From Hippopus hippopus (taxonomy: Eukaryota; Mollusca; Bivalvia; Cardiida; Cardiidae), in NCBI GenBank assembly GCA_946811185.2, contig OX328101.1, forward strand, positions 17,716,122 through 17,780,121: 64,000 nt of DNA, written 5' to 3'. The notes beneath the pieces were generated by a model. It did no database searches, was not told the origin of the DNA, and saw only the letters and a program-made list of their open reading frames with translations. Shown here piece by piece: positions 1-11,944 of this stretch; within the stretch, counting starts at the first letter, position 1; each line of letters starts with the position of its first letter. Both the position numbers and the translations under genes were made by a program.

Positions 1-43
1 TTACTACCAGTGCAACTTCAGGTATCACTTACACCTGTAAATT

Positions 44-256
44 TTAACCCTGAAAGTGCCTTTCATTACTACAGTTGCCTTTGCGGTCAGTGTAGATCAA
101 GGTCAGGCTGCACAAAATGTGCAGCCCGATCCTTAATCTACACTGTCCGCATGGCTGAAGCACTATTGATGAAAGCAACCATGAAATTGCAATTATTTGG
201 GTCATATTTCTATGATGAAAATGTCTGATGGGTTTATTTGGCACTCTAAGGGTTAA
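44..256. repeat. Family B TTAA palindromic MITE, full copy
   Basis: Runs from TTAACCCTGAAAGTGCC to GGCACTCTAAGGGTTAA, so it has inverted ends and TTAA at both sides. The core at about 86-152 folds back on itself, from GTGTAGATCAAGG to its near reverse complement TTAATCTACAC. No coding capacity. This is the best complete example of the AGTGCC-ended type. Confidence 0.8.
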
Positions 257-1542
257 TTATTATTAAAAGTTCCTAACTATGAGACTAGCCTTGTGATTGG
301 CTGAGACCTTCAGTCATGATCTGTACCTACTGCAACTGCTGAAAAGGTTGGTTTACTTTTTGTTTTCTTACTGTGAAATAAAAATGTAAATGGGTTGTAT
401 TTTCCATAGGGTGGGATCTTGACCTTTTACCTCTTTACTAAGATTTAAAGGACCATTATGAAATACGCTTATGAAAACTTGCTGGTTTCCCTTTGTCCCA
501 CAATATTTTCCACCCTGTCAGAGACAAAATCCCATTATTTGTTCTGTTTGATTTGTTGTCTACAAGTGCACTCAATCTGGAAAAGCGTTGAAAATCAATC
601 AAGAAAGAAAATAGTAGATGTATGGAAGATTTCCTCATGATCAAGTTGCTAGATAAGGAAAAGAAAATAAACTTGGTTGTATTGAGAAAGTCTCTAAGGT
701 CATGTTGCTAATTAATGAAAGAATAAGATGTGGCTATATTGGAGAAAGAAGTGGAACAGGTTTCACTGTAGAAAATGTAATAGTCTAGTTGCATGAGGTT
801 TCTTTTTCTTAAATCTACAAATGACAATACAGAGATAGTTATATGTAATTACATTGGAATGTCTAATTGGAATTTTAAAGTGAAGTTAAGACTACCTTAC
901 AATTCATAATTATGCTGAATATGCTCTATTATTGTACAACTTGCTACTGTGGAAAAGTTGAGAGAGATATTTTTTGCCATTTTGTCACATAAATACTACA
1001 TTGATGTTGCATTGGGGGATTGCAGTTGCAGTGAAATGCAAAGGTCGAGATGAAGCTGTGATGAATTTGATGCAGAAAAGTGCTGAGGACCCTTGTATGA
1101 CAAATGGAAAACTATAAAGTTTGAAAAAAAAGATCATAAATCTTCTACATTTGTAATGTAACCACTCACAAATTTCCAAAAGCAATGTCTGTTCGAGCAG
1201 TTACATTCACGCCAGTTTGATCAAATGGGGAATACAACTCCTGAAACAAGACAACTTTGAAGATATCTGTATAACAGATGGATAGTCTACATAAATGAAT
1301 GCACAATACATGAATACAGGTGAAACATTCTGGCATAAGAAGTCAAATCTCATTCTCTTCTTTTACCACAGTGTTTGATAGACAGAAATTATTTTCTGCA
1401 GGAGGTATTATTCATGTTTTGCAAGAACAGAGACTGACAAATTGAAAATATTTAGGTTGAATTCATAAATTTTTGCATTATTGGATGAGCTAGAGTGAAG
1501 TTACCACATGTCATTCTTTTCCATTCCATGTGATAGATCTAG
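257..1542. other. Non-coding, nothing recognised
   Basis: AT-rich sequence without a recognisable exon, RNA gene or element of the families named here. Short open frames have no family resemblance. Confidence 0.6.
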
Positions 1543-1772
1543 TTAACTCCTTACCAAACGACAAAAATTTAGACTAGTCAAAATTGAAAACATTTGCAGA
1601 CGACATACTAGTATTGAATTTATCTGAAATGATGGTCTGTGAAAGTGTACAACAGCTTGTGGGAAAAGGAGAAAATGCTGGTTACCAGCATTTTCTCCTT
1701 TCCCCACAAAGTTTTCAACAGGCTTTTTTCTTCAGGATCGTTAAAACTTGGGATTGTGTGGTAAAGAGTTAA
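1543..1772 (+). repeat. Family A MITE, full copy
   Basis: TTAA at both ends. The left end is CTCCTTACCAAACGAC and the right end is GTGTGGTAAAGAG. The palindromic core is at about 1650-1716, with GGTTACC at its centre. It encodes no protein. Confidence 0.85.
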
Positions 1773-1849
1773 CTCTAAGCATGGAATTATTGAAATATGA
1801 ATTTTTTTGGTTCAGAAAGATGGCCTGCTTATTCCGAATCAGTTTGGGC

Positions 1850-2150
1850 CAGAGTATGTTACATAGTTGTCTACATTCAAGATTAGATTGCACAGTTTGT
1901 ACAGTCTGGTCTCTCTCACCGCTGACCATTGTTTCGACGATGATTATGTGGGAAAGCAGCCAGTGGCTTGGAAAGGAAATTGTGCAGAGTACTGGTAAAA
2001 GATACTCCAGGAATGCATGGATAGGTGCACTGGCCACCGCGATATAACTGAAATAATGTTGAAAACGGCGTTAAACACCATACAATCAACCATGTACAGT
2101 CTGGTATGAATCTACCCTGTCCACAAAGGCAACTCAGCTTGTGTTTAGTG
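1850..2150. repeat. Family B copy split by a SINE-1
   Basis: The left arm (AAGATTAGATTGCACAG, about 1879-1895) and the right part (AATCTACCCTGTCCAC, from about 2109) belong to one family B palindrome, separated by a SINE-1. Outer ends are degenerate and approximate. Confidence 0.6.
1911..2092 (+). mobile_element. SINE-1, 5'-truncated
   Basis: Contains only the 3' body (CACCGCTGACCATTGTTTCG to GTTAAACACCATACAATCA). The tRNA-like head is missing. A perfect 13-bp direct repeat, TGTACAGTCTGGT, lies at 1898-1910 and 2093-2105. A target duplication with 5' truncation is the signature of LINE-driven reverse transcription at the target. Confidence 0.85.
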
Positions 2151-2625
2151 TTCTTAGGGTTATAAATCTTTGAGCGACTTGCTATGCTTTGAATCAATAG
2201 GAAATATCATATGTCACATCTTGTTACGTGATCTTTATATAACTTAAAAGAAATTTCTAAATCATGATAATGGGAGAGTTTGCATAGCATTAAAGATGTC
2301 CCCTATAAAATTTTCTCCTGTTTCATATTATGATAATAATTTATCCTTTCTGCTAGACAGTTTAAATTTTGACACAAATACAGCATATAACTTATGTAAA
2401 AAGAAGAGCTTGAAAAAAATTGGACCAAGTTGCAGGAATGAGCTTGTAGTGTATGTACAGTGGCTCAGGTATTTTTCATGTTGATTCATCCAGCTGTGCC
2501 AACATGGTCATAATCTTGCCACGTTTGTTGAGCAACACAGTCGCTGTCAATCTCTGGGTAACAATCCTGATTTTCATAAAGAGAAAAAGGACACAGGAAA
2601 TTGATGAAATCTAGAGAGTTGCCAC
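2151..2625. other. Non-coding, nothing recognised
   Basis: No exon, RNA gene or known repeat recognised. Confidence 0.5.
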
Positions 2626-2853
2626 TTAACTCTATACCAGATGACAAAATTTCAGACTGATCCATATTGAAAGCATTTGCAGACAACAACCTGAATGTGG
2701 CGCAAATGACAAAATTTGTCCTCAATAGTGTAGCAAACATTGTGAGAAAAGGAGAAGATACTGGTTTTAGCATTTTGTCGTTTTACCATAATGTTTTCAA
2801 AAACTTTCTTTGTACAGGTCGTTAAAAGTCGTCATTGTGTGGTAAAGGATTAA
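2626..2853 (+). repeat. Family A MITE, first of three abutting copies
   Basis: TTAA 2626-2629 to TTAA 2850-2853. The left shoulder is well conserved (ACCAGATGACAAAATTTCAG) and the palindrome is partly decayed. Confidence 0.8.
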
Positions 2854-3065
2854 CTTTGTAAACCAGACTTTTCAGAATTCAAAATATTTGGAGATGAAAA
2901 ATACAGTGTGACTCAAATGGTGAAATTAATATTTTGTTGGGTAGAAAATACTGTGAGAAATGGAGATAATGCTGGTTACCAGCAGTTGCACCTTTTCTAA
3001 CCTTGTTTTCAAACGCCCCACTTTCTCAGGGTTGCTAAACACAGGGTTGTCCAGTACAGCGTTAA
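2850..3065 (+). repeat. Family A MITE, second abutting copy, degenerate
   Basis: Shares its left TTAA with the preceding copy and its right TTAA with the next. The core is recognisable (GGAGATAATGCTGGTTACC) but the right arm is diverged. Confidence 0.7.
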
Positions 3066-3288
3066 CTCTTTACCAAACAGCAATATTTTAGATGGGTCCA
3101 ATTTGAAAGCACTTGCAGACGACAAAATTTACATGGCACAAATGATGAGATTTGTATCAGATAGTCTAGAAAACATTGTGGGGAAAAAGAGAAAATGCTG
3201 GTTACCAGCATTTTCTCATTTTCCCACGTTTTCATAAAGCCTCTTTCCCAGGATCGTTAAGAGTTGGCATTGTGTGGTAAAGGGTTAA
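3062..3288 (+). repeat. Family A MITE, third abutting copy
   Basis: Intact ends (TTAACTCTTTACCAAAC and GTGTGGTAAAGGGTTAA) and a good palindrome around GGTTACC. Confidence 0.85.
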
Positions 3289-4217
3289 CCCCATTAAAAG
3301 TGCTTTGGAGTGCAGAATTCAAATGAATATGTAAAAGGTAATATCAGATTTACAAAAAAATTACACCGTGTCTTTACAAGAACAATTATTAATGGCTACT
3401 CTTGAATTTTGAACTGTCCAATGAAAATAATCCATAGGTGACCACAACTGGGGTTGAGGTTGGGAAGAGGATTGAGCACATCCATAATAAACTTGTGCTC
3501 TGTCCCTTGCAGAGGCCTGAAGTCTTGTGAATAAGGAACTGATTTACAGGAGCTTCCCAGGAAGGGGGTTGTAATTGTCATTGTTGGTGTACGAATAGAC
3601 AAATAGAATAACAGATGAACAAAATATATCAATAAATATTGGAAAAAATTTTCTGTTCAGAGCTTGTTCTTTACTTCTTACCAACTATATTTTCAACAAC
3701 TTTCCATTGAGACAGATAGAGGGTTTCTGTGTGAAGGAATTGGCAAAAACTATTCCCTGTATGAACTTCCCCATGTTGGCTTTATTTGGACAGTTCATAC
3801 CTTATATAGTGGGGGTCCACCTGTTTTGTTAGGTATTCATAGTCAAACTAACCCTTGGTTTACAAAGGGCAAAATTGATGCTTTTGCAGGTAATGCAGAG
3901 CAAGATCAGACTAAGAAGAACATGCAGCTTGACTATTAATCTACACTGTCGTCACTCTCCATTACATTTAAAGATTTCAAAGTCAAAACGGCATTGAAAA
4001 TGCAATTTTGAAGTTTGTGTTGTTTATGGACTAAAGTTACTATCTTTAGGGTCCAAGAGTTAAAATTGGTGAGAAAACTGTATGGTGACTTCGGCTGCAG
4101 AATGAACATCATTCTTGTCACAGTTTGCGATGTAATGTTCACAAGCTCTGGAATGGACATTATTCTTGTTGAGAGCATGCAATGTAATATTCACCAACCT
4201 AGCTAAGCTCAAATAGT
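3289..4217. other. Non-coding; one unsupported 91-codon open frame
   Basis: An open frame on + at 3664-3939 contains NYSLYEL, which superficially recalls the KYSLYEV stretch of afadin RA1. The rest does not follow RA1, and there are no matching phase-compatible splice sites, so I do not call an exon. Confidence 0.5.
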
Positions 4218-4453
4218 GCCGAGCCCTGGTAGCTCTGTCGGTAGTGTGCTGGACTTGAGAACAAGGGGTCGTGGGTTCGATCCCTGGCTAGGCCAATTTC
4301 TTTCCGAGGATTGATGATAGTCATATCAACAGGATTCATTCTTCTCCCACCGCTGACCTTTGTTTCAAAGACGGTTATGTGGGAAAGGCGACAGTGGCTT
4401 GGAAAGAAAATTGTGTGGAGTACTATTAAACACCATACAATCAATCAATCAGT
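4218..4453 (+). mobile_element. SINE-1 with tRNA-like head
   Basis: The head has box A-like TGGTAGCTCTGTCGGTAG and box B-like GGGTTCGATCCC. The tail is ACACCATACAATCAATCAAT. An internal deletion joins GAGTACT to ATTAAACACC. A short flanking repeat, TCAAATA, lies on both sides. Confidence 0.85.
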
Positions 4454-4467
4454 TCAAATAATAAGAC

Positions 4468-4694
4468 TTAACCCTTTACCACACGACAAAAAAGCAGACT
4501 TGCTCAACTTAAAAGCATTTGTAGACCACAATTCCACCTGGCTCAAACGATGCAGTTTGTCTTTGGAAGGGTAGAAGACATTGTTGGAAAAGGAGAAAAT
4601 GCTGGTAAACAGCATTTTCTCCTTTTCCCACATTGTTTTCAAAGGGCATCTTTCTCAGGGTAGTTAAAAGTTGGGATTGTGTGGTAAAGGGTGA
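4468..4694 (+). repeat. Family A MITE
   Basis: Starts TTAACCCTTTACCACACGAC. The right end is GTGTGGTAAAGGGTGA, so the last TTAA is mutated. The stem arms are nearly perfect, with GGTAAAC at the centre. Confidence 0.8.
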
Positions 4695-5882
4695 AAGCTG
4701 TATAACTGGCTTTTAATTTCTGCAAACTGTACAGAAAGTCCTCTGTAGGTTTTACATATCTAAGCTTTCAGTCTCTATGTTTGGGCCTTTTTCTTTACTC
4801 ACTCAGAAAGTTGATTAGTTTACAGTCTCTGAATTGTTGACTTTTTGCTGGTCTATTTTCAAAGAAAATGTCGAGTTTGATGTCATAACCCTTGGGTTGT
4901 CGTCTGCATATTCGCAGTCATGCAAAAAACTTTGACGTTTATAATATTCTTGTTGTTATTGAAGATATTTACTTCAGACTCGATCAAGTTGTTAACTTTC
5001 AAAAGGGGAACGCATACAACAGGGGCAGGTAACCAACAAAATATTTTTGACACAGTTATGCCCCCTTTTTTTTAACCTTCAGTTTTCACTGAAAGCAAAT
5101 GCAGCTGAGCACTGGCACCCGCATGTGATGCTCTTATTTTTTAAATGGGCTATAAATTAAAGTGACATTTTCCAAGGGGTGAAATGAGACTAGCTTACTG
5201 AAATTTCAAGGCTGTTTAGGCACAAAACTATACAAAGTATTGGACAGCTTTCCAGCATGAAAGTGCGATCGATCTGATCTTAATCTTGCCTTTTTTTTTT
5301 ACTCTGTTTTGAAAAGTCTCCTGCTGTAGCTGCATAAAGATATGGCAAGGATCAAAAGGCCAATTTCTGCCGGATCAAAAGGCCAATTTCTGCCTGTTCA
5401 AAATAATTGATGAAGTTTAACTAGATCAATCTGCAGTTCAATTAGAGAGTTGTCAACATAAATCAGTGTGCAGGACTTGGAGATTCTTTTAGAACATTAT
5501 TATGGGTAAGCCCAGGGGGCAGGGGCAATATTGACTTTCTAACACCATTCATACTTGTACTTTCATTTGTTTTAAACTTATGACCAGTATACAAAACATG
5601 CCCCCCTCCCTTTTTTTTTTAAACGGTGATCTTTAGAAAGAGGGCTTTTGAGAACATCATGGGTACAGAAGCAAATGCTGGTAGCTAGCATTTTCTGACT
5701 TAAGTTGAGTTTGTTTTTTGAGAAGCATTTCATTAACATTAACAGACTTTAGTAACATTCTCAATTCCTCAAAAGTTCGTACACCGTTTCAGACTCAACT
5801 CGGCAAAATATGTGTCTCAAATGATGAACTCGGCTGAAGTCAGGAATTCAGTCTGTATGTGAATTTGAGTAAAATAAGAGAC
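4695..5882. other. Non-coding; 23-bp tandem duplication and family A scrap
   Basis: Contains an exact tandem pair of a 23-bp unit at 5349-5371 and 5372-5394 (GGATCAAAAGGCCAATTTC...). A decayed family A core lies near 5640-5700 (AAATGCTGGTAGCTAGCATT). No exon seen. Confidence 0.6.
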
Positions 5883-6091
5883 ATAACCCTTAAAGCTCTT
5901 TCACTACTATAGTTGCCTTTGTGGCCAGTGTAGATCAAGATCAGGTGGCACAAAATGTTTAGCCTGATCTCTGAATTACTCTGTCCGCTTTGCTGATACA
6001 CTGGAGACAAAGCAACCATGAAATTGCGATTATTAGGGTAAATTTTTCGGGTAAAAATTTCTGTTGGGTGTATTTGGCGCTTTAAGGGTTC
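5883..6091. repeat. Family B MITE
   Basis: Ends CCCTTAAAGCTCTTTC and GGCGCTTTAAGGG. The core is GTGTAGATCAAGATCAG ... CTGATCTCTGAATTAC. Confidence 0.75.
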
Positions 6092-6256
6092 ATTTTTTTT
6101 TTTGTGAAACTGGGCCCTTGTGCCAAGCCTTGGTATAATCCATACTGGCAGTGCTGTTCACAAGGCACAAGAGACCTCCAACCTTGTACATGTGCATGTG
6201 AAACTAAGGGTAGACATGAATAAGTGAACTGCTGTTGTAATACTGTTGAAAGCAGT

Positions 6257-6486
6257 CTAACTCTTTACCAGTTGTCAAAATTTTTTTTCTTGACCAAATT
6301 GGAAACATGTGTGGATGATAAACTAACTGTAGTGCAAATGATGATTTTTGTCTTTGATAGTGTAGAAAACATGGTGGGAATAGGAGAAAATGCTGGTTAC
6401 CAGCATTTTGTCCTTTTCCAACAATGTTTTGAAAAGCCTTATTCATGAGGGTCATTAAAAGTCTGGACAGCATAGTAAAGGATTAA
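6257..6486 (+). repeat. Family A MITE
   Basis: Left end CTAACTCTTTACCAG, right TTAA at 6483-6486. The palindrome is centred on GGTTACC. Confidence 0.8.
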
Positions 6487-6751
6487 TCTGAAATCAAACA
6501 TAGATTACATTCCATTTGTCAAACTAAGTGTTTTCTTGCATCATTTTGAATTCGATGCCATTGCTTCACATGTCAGACTGAGGTACATGTAGCAGGAGGG
6601 AAAAGTTAATGCATATCTAAACACAGTCCTGCATTGGTTTATGATTTGTATGACACATTTTGGCTGAGTTTATAATTGACATTTTGCATCCTTTGGTTTG
6701 ATGGTTGCTTTTATTGGTATGCGTTTTTGTCAGTATGTATATGTGAAACCC

Positions 6752-6985
6752 TTGATCAAATAATCCGGTGTTTTAACAACCCTGAGTTAAATGGCTTTTG
6801 AAAACATAGTTGGAGAAGAAAATGCTGGAGCATTTACTCCTTTTACCACAGCATTTTCTCCTTTTCCCACATTGTTTTATTCCCAATTAGGGATGAATAC
6901 CAATATTTTAGCTATATTTATTTCACTGTCTACAAATGCTTCCAAATGGACCAATCTAGAAATTTGTTGTGTGGTAAAGGGTTAA
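6752..6985 (-). repeat. Family A MITE, reverse
   Basis: Reads as the reverse orientation (AATCCGGTGTTTTAACAACC first). Part of the palindrome is duplicated (two GCATTT..CTCC..CCAC arms). It shares TTAA 6982-6985 with the next copy. Confidence 0.7.
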
Positions 6986-7823
6986 CTTTTTCTAAACAAC
7001 AAAATTTTACTAACCAAACGTAAGTCATTTGCAGACAATCAATTAGATGTAGCTCAAAAGGTAATTACTGCCTTTGCAAAAATTATGGGAAAAGAAAATG
7101 CCGGTTACAAGTATTTTCTCCTGTTCCCAAATTTTTGTGGTATTTGTCGAAGACTATACCACTATGAGTTCAGTATTAAATTTTGAAGACCATGTATCGT
7201 ATTTTGTGCAAAGCCGAAGGAAATAAACCCAATTAAACTCAATTTTTCTCAGACAAATTAGTTTTTCGGTAGCACTCAGATATCTAATTGGAAATGGCAT
7301 GTTAAAATACACTGGGTGAGGCCATCGATCGTGGAAATACTAATTCTTGATTGAAAATAGCTTCACTCGCTCATAGCCTTCTATTGGCGCAATGATATAT
7401 ACAAAATTTGTCTGCTGATCGCTTGGTCCTGGGCTTTTTCGTTCCAAAACTAGTTTGTCCCATGGCTATTTCAAAATCATAGTTTTCAGGTACAAACTTA
7501 ATTTTATTAGATATATTCACACGGTTTCTCTCTCAATGCATCATGCATCCTACTGTCAAGGGACGTTACTCCTGACTCCTAATGATCAAAGGGAGACCAC
7601 CAATACATAAATAATCCTAACTTTGTAATGAGTACTCTGCCTTCAACGAAAAAAAGTATTTATTTGCTTAGCAGGTTGACTTTCAAGCCAATATTTGAAT
7701 AATATTTCTCCTTTTCTTTCAAATTATTAATTCCACACAATGGCTTCCTTGACAAATACCACTTCAGTGTTCTCAACACTTTGATTTCAAAAGCTGTCAT
7801 TAGGGTCAGGGTTGTTCACTTAA
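6982..7823 (+). repeat. Family A MITE interrupted by element X
   Basis: The left part at 6982-7130 runs into the right arm of the palindrome (TTTTCTCCTGTTCCCAAA). The family resumes at about 7785 with TTTCAAAAGCTGTCATTAG and ends at TTAA 7820-7823. Confidence 0.8.
7131..7784 (+). mobile_element. Element X, copy 1
   Basis: About 650 bp, repeated in opposite orientation at 62644-63392. GTGGTATTTGTC (7137) and its reverse complement GACAAATACCAC (7751) lie at or near the two ends, and about 22 more bases of homology follow the second. No transposase is visible, so it is a non-autonomous DNA element of unknown superfamily. Confidence 0.75.
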
Positions 7824-8497
7824 GGTATTATCTGTGCAAAAATATTTTTTGGTTGTTTATTTGTCAAAGGTACCTTTATTATCTCTGTATTTATGATCCT
7901 ACTGTTGAAGTACATATAATTGTACCATAATACTAGTCTTGTTGTAATTCATTTACTGATGTGAATTATGTTCTATCAGTCAGCAGATAAAATTTTATAA
8001 ACTGCAAGTTGTCACATTTACATGGTAAGAGTTGAATGTGCACCTTCTTGTCTGTTACTGACTGCAAAACCTGTATTGATCAAGTGAAGAATAATTTTGA
8101 AAAGTTTTCGAATGCATTATTAATTGATAGGTTATGTTCTTTCAAATGCATTATTAATTGATAGGTTATGTTCTGAACATTGGCATGAGAATGCAAGTTC
8201 TGTAATTGAGACACAGCTAACTCTGTATTGCAATTTCAAGGCTGTTTTTGTCAGAATATCTGGCAAAGAAGTTTTCATTGCAGATCTAAGATCAGCCCGC
8301 ATTTTCTGTGCAGCCTGGAATGGTAATGTCAACATTTTTTAAAATCATTCTAAGCCCAAATCTCGAGAATTTTTCAAATTTGAAATTAATACAATATCTG
8401 ATTTTACAAGTCTGACGGCTTTGCTGAGCAGAAACTGGGTTACTGTCTAGATCTAGATAAATACATGTACTACCATGCACTTTAGAATGGTTGTTAA
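7824..8497. other. Non-coding; 30-bp near-tandem duplication
   Basis: An identical 30-bp unit (AATGCATTATTAATTGATAG...) occurs at 8111-8140 and 8145-8174, four bases apart. Otherwise nothing recognised. Confidence 0.6.
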
Positions 8498-8582
8498 ATA
8501 TGGACCATAATCTTGATCTATACTGTCCACATAAGCAATGAAATTTGTGTTCAGCACTGCTAGGATTAATATTTGCAAGTTT
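8498..8582. repeat. Family B right-half fragment
   Basis: CTTGATCTATACTGTCCAC and following sequence match the right half of family B. No left arm is present. Confidence 0.5.
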
Positions 8583-8860
8583 ATAAACGGACAGAAATTG
8601 GAGATATTTCTGTTTTGATAATAATGCTTCTAATGTATCATTTTATCAATAAACTCTTCATATTTTACATTGTCCCATCTATTGGGTATAATTATGTTGT
8701 CAAAGAGACTTTTAAAGTATGAGAGAATCAAAAATCAAAATTGCTTGTTATAGAAGTGTTTATTACCTACTTAAAAGGTCAAGTTCATAATTAAGGTTGT
8801 AGTTGAAAAAAGATGGAGCAAATAGAGAGTGTATCATCTTTCAATGATGTCCATTCCTTG

Positions 8861-9067
8861 TTGACCCTTATAGTGCCTTTCACAATTATAGTTGCCTTTG
8901 CGGCCAATGTAGATACTGCACTAAACATGCAGTCTGATCTTTGATCTACACTGTCCACTTTGCCATTTTTGACATTTTAGACCAAAGCAACCTTGATATT
9001 TTAATTATTTGGGTCTTATTTCTAGACTGAAATTTACCTCTGGGTTTATTCTGGTGCGCTAGGGGCT
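8861..9067. repeat. Family B MITE
   Basis: CCCTTATAGTGCCTTTCAC at the left, GGTGCGCTAGGGGCTAA at the right. The left arm of the stem is shortened (GTAGATACTGCAC against TGCAGTCTGATC). Confidence 0.7.
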
Positions 9068-9867
9068 AAATTTACAGCAAGAAAATGCCAATATAGTGAT
9101 ACTAGTCTGTAGGAAGCACAGGCTCTTGATTTTTTGACACTAACATCCAAAGTTGGATGATGAATCCAAGGCCGGTGCTTATAAAACTTCTTGTAAGCTC
9201 ATGATAAACCACGTTCATACATTCAATTTCAAGAGTGCTTCTGCAAGTATGACCATGAGAAATAGACTTGTATTTATATAGAAGAAGGTAAAAAGAAATT
9301 CATAAAGTTAAGAAGTTGCCATGTGAGGCACCAGTATATCAAATAAGCTGTATAATTTTGCAATTTCATGCTCAATTGATTTGAGTATGAAAAAAGTTCT
9401 ATTAGTACTTGCCCAACTTTATAAGCTGCCATATAAGATCCTGCAGATTGAAACGTTGGAGGTACACAAATGTTTTCTTCCACTGTTAAATGGAAATTTA
9501 GATGGTATGGTTAACTATAATGAACAAATTTGATTGGTTGATAAAGCCACAAATATTCTCAGTACTAGCAGCTACAAACAGTACTGACTAATCAGATTCG
9601 TTCATTATATTCACCAAGGCATTGAGATTTCTTTCAACGGTAGGATGACAAAATTTGTCTACTTCCCAAAAAAAATGACTTATCAAATATCTGATTGTAT
9701 TTTCTAGGACACCCATATCTTGTTTAACTTAGCCACCTTATACTGTGTACAAAGTGATGGGCATGGACAGTTCTAATGATTTTAAGAGGAAACAAAATGT
9801 TAGCCCTTAGACCACCAACGAAGTTAAGAATTTTTATTCGAGAGAAAAACAACCAAATAATTGCTGT
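9068..9867. other. Non-coding, nothing recognised
   Basis: No exon, RNA gene or repeat family recognised. Confidence 0.5.
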
Positions 9868-9975
9868 TTTCGGCCAGCATAGTAGACCATGGAGATCTAA
9901 GATCAAACTGTATTCTTTGTGCAGTCTAATCTTAATTGACAATGGCTGTAAAGGCAGCTGCAGTTGGGAAACACA
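9868..9975. repeat. Family B core, degenerate
   Basis: GAGATCTAAGATCAAACTG pairs imperfectly with CAGTCTAATCTTAATTG. Outer ends cannot be placed. Confidence 0.5.
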
Positions 9976-10044
9976 TTTTAAGCATTTTGAGTTTTTAGGC
10001 AAGCTACTATGTTTAAAATCATTGATAGTGGAAGAAAATGTTCT

Positions 10045-10254
10045 GTTTACCCTTAGGCTTCTGAGAGCGACTCTAGGACCTCATGTGCATTGAGTAAATC
10101 AAGATCAGACAGCACAGAATGTGCAGTCTGATCTTGGATCTACACTGTCCGTTGCAGAGATTTTTTTTCCCCAAGTACCTTGAAATACCAAATTCGGGTT
10201 GTTACTATCAGTTTTAAAGCTATATTTCACTTATTTAGCATGAAAAGAGTTAAA
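10045..10254. repeat. Family B MITE, variant ends
   Basis: The core AATCAAGATCAGACAGCAC pairs with GTGCAGTCTGATCTTGGATC. The right end, GCATGAAAAGAGTTAA, is a different terminal type from the AGTGCC copies. Confidence 0.65.
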
Positions 10255-10719
10255 ACAAGTTATACATTGGATAAATCATTACCTAGGATGTTTCCATAGC
10301 AGTTTGCCTGTTTGGAGGATTTTTATCTGTCCTGTAAATGTTCATAAGGCCTACCTAGGCAATGCCCGTAAGTCAAAAGGTCGAGATTGTCAGAGCTATT
10401 TTGTTGCAGTGGAACTTATTTTCTATTTGAAACATGTAGCATTTGTATGAAACAGTTCTAATCAGCAATGTTATGTTTTATTGCAGGAATGATACCTTTT
10501 AAGTCCACAATTTATAGCCATGTCCATTTGGGGACAAGTGGTTGAAAGGGTCACAGGGAAAGTCAATAGGTGTGAAATTGTCAAAATTATACTGTGTCTT
10601 GGGAACACTGTATGGTCACCAACCTGAATCAATTGACCAGAATTGCATTGCCCCAGGGAGTTTGGCTAAATACTGTGGCGAAATACTACATTAGTACCAG
10701 AGTCATGCATATATCATTT
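10255..10719. other. Non-coding, nothing recognised
   Basis: No exon or repeat recognised. Confidence 0.5.
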
Positions 10720-11023
10720 TAGCCCGCATAGCTCAATAGGTAGAGTGTAGGACTCGTGAACATGATGTTTCGAGTCACTTGAGAGTGTGGGTTCGATCCC
10801 CACGGCTGGCCATCTAAAATTACTAATAGTCTTTCGGATGAGACGTTAAACCGACGTCCCGTGTGACGGTGCTATACACCAAGCACGTAAAAGAACCAGG
10901 CGAAACTTAAGATGGGTTTCGTCCTGTATCTGCACTATCCCCCGTAACAATACTAACAGCCTTCAGGGGGCGTTGCCCATATGGGCAACCGGTGGCGACG
11001 ATAAATAAACACAAATTCAATCA
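10720..11023 (+). mobile_element. SINE-2, tRNA-derived, conserved central domain
   Basis: tRNA-like head with ATAGCTCAATAGGTAGAG (box A) and GGGTTCGATCCCCA (box B). It is followed by TCTTTCGGATGAGACG and TTAAACCGACGTCCCG, a central block I recall as shared by several invertebrate SINE families (domain name not certain). The tail is AATTCAATCAAT. Imperfect flanking repeats ATATCATTT and ATGTCATTT fit a target duplication. Confidence 0.8.
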
Positions 11024-11096
11024 ATATATGTCATTTCTGACCCTTCCTTTGAATGGTATCTGACAAAATTTTCCCTGCACTTTTTTGTATGATCCG

Positions 11097-11380
11097 TTTA
11101 CCAAATAATCACATGTTTCAGTGACCTTACATATAAAGAGGGCTTTTGAAAATATTGTGGGAATAGGACAAAATTCTGGTTGCTAATGTAATCAGTTTTG
11201 AATGTTTAAACAACAATCCTTATGAAAATGTGGAAAAGGGGAATATTCTTGTAACCAGTATTTTCTCCTTTTTCCACTATGTTTTACTGATTCAAAGAAA
11301 ATCTCCTCCATTTTCACCATATGTAGTTTGTTATCTGAAAATGCTTTCGATTAATACATGCCTTAAAGGTGGCCCTTCAG
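11097..11380. repeat. Family A fragments
   Basis: Two pieces. 11097-11195 is a reverse-oriented left half (ACCAAATAATCACATG...AGGGCTTTTGAAAAT). 11224-11380 is a core plus shoulder (TTCTTGTAACCAGTATTTTC). Confidence 0.55.
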
Positions 11381-11944
11381 ATTTTGGGACGAAAATTTTA
11401 CAAAAAATACAAAAAAATCATCCTTATACTCCCAAAGCCTTTTAATTTTCATTCATAAAACCCCAGTAGTCGAAAACCATCCGACAACAAGAGAAATCAG
11501 AGATTTACTATGGCCCAGGTCGACACCGACAGGAAATACGGTCTATTTTTACATGAGCAACTTGCTCATTTATATACCGGAAATACACAGACGAAGCTTC
11601 AAACATAGCGTCCGAAGAAGACATTATGGAAAATAATTACAGTCAAATCTCGGTAATTCGAATTGATAGGGACCACCAGATTTTCTTCGAATAATCGAAA
11701 TTTTGAATTTTTGAAATCAGCAGTTTTCGGAAATGTTCGCAAGTTTTCATTCGGTACTGATGTTTGACACACAGTTTGCCCTTAGGCGATGTACACAGAA
11801 TCCTGTATTAGCATTGAAAATGATGAGCAAAGTTTCTCATCGCTTCTTACGCTTGACAACCCTTGAAAACAAACCAATATGAACCAGTATTATAATATGG
11901 TTGAGTCTTATGAAAGTTATAATGACCCTGGGGTACCTGATGTA
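11381..11944. other. Non-coding, nothing recognised
   Basis: Slightly less AT-rich sequence with no recognisable exon or repeat family. Confidence 0.5.

Noticed and set aside
3664..3939. Possible AFDN RA1 exon (NYSLYEL)
   Set aside because: Only seven residues resemble RA1. Downstream residues do not, and splice phases cannot be fitted.
4218..4300. tRNA gene calls at SINE heads (4218, 10720, 23180, 29148, 31650, 44799, 53698)
   Set aside because: Boxes A and B are present but acceptor stems do not pair and each is followed by a conserved SINE body and target duplication.
9776..10093. 105-codon open frame
   Set aside because: Spans a decayed family B core and the start of another; no recognisable domain or splice context.
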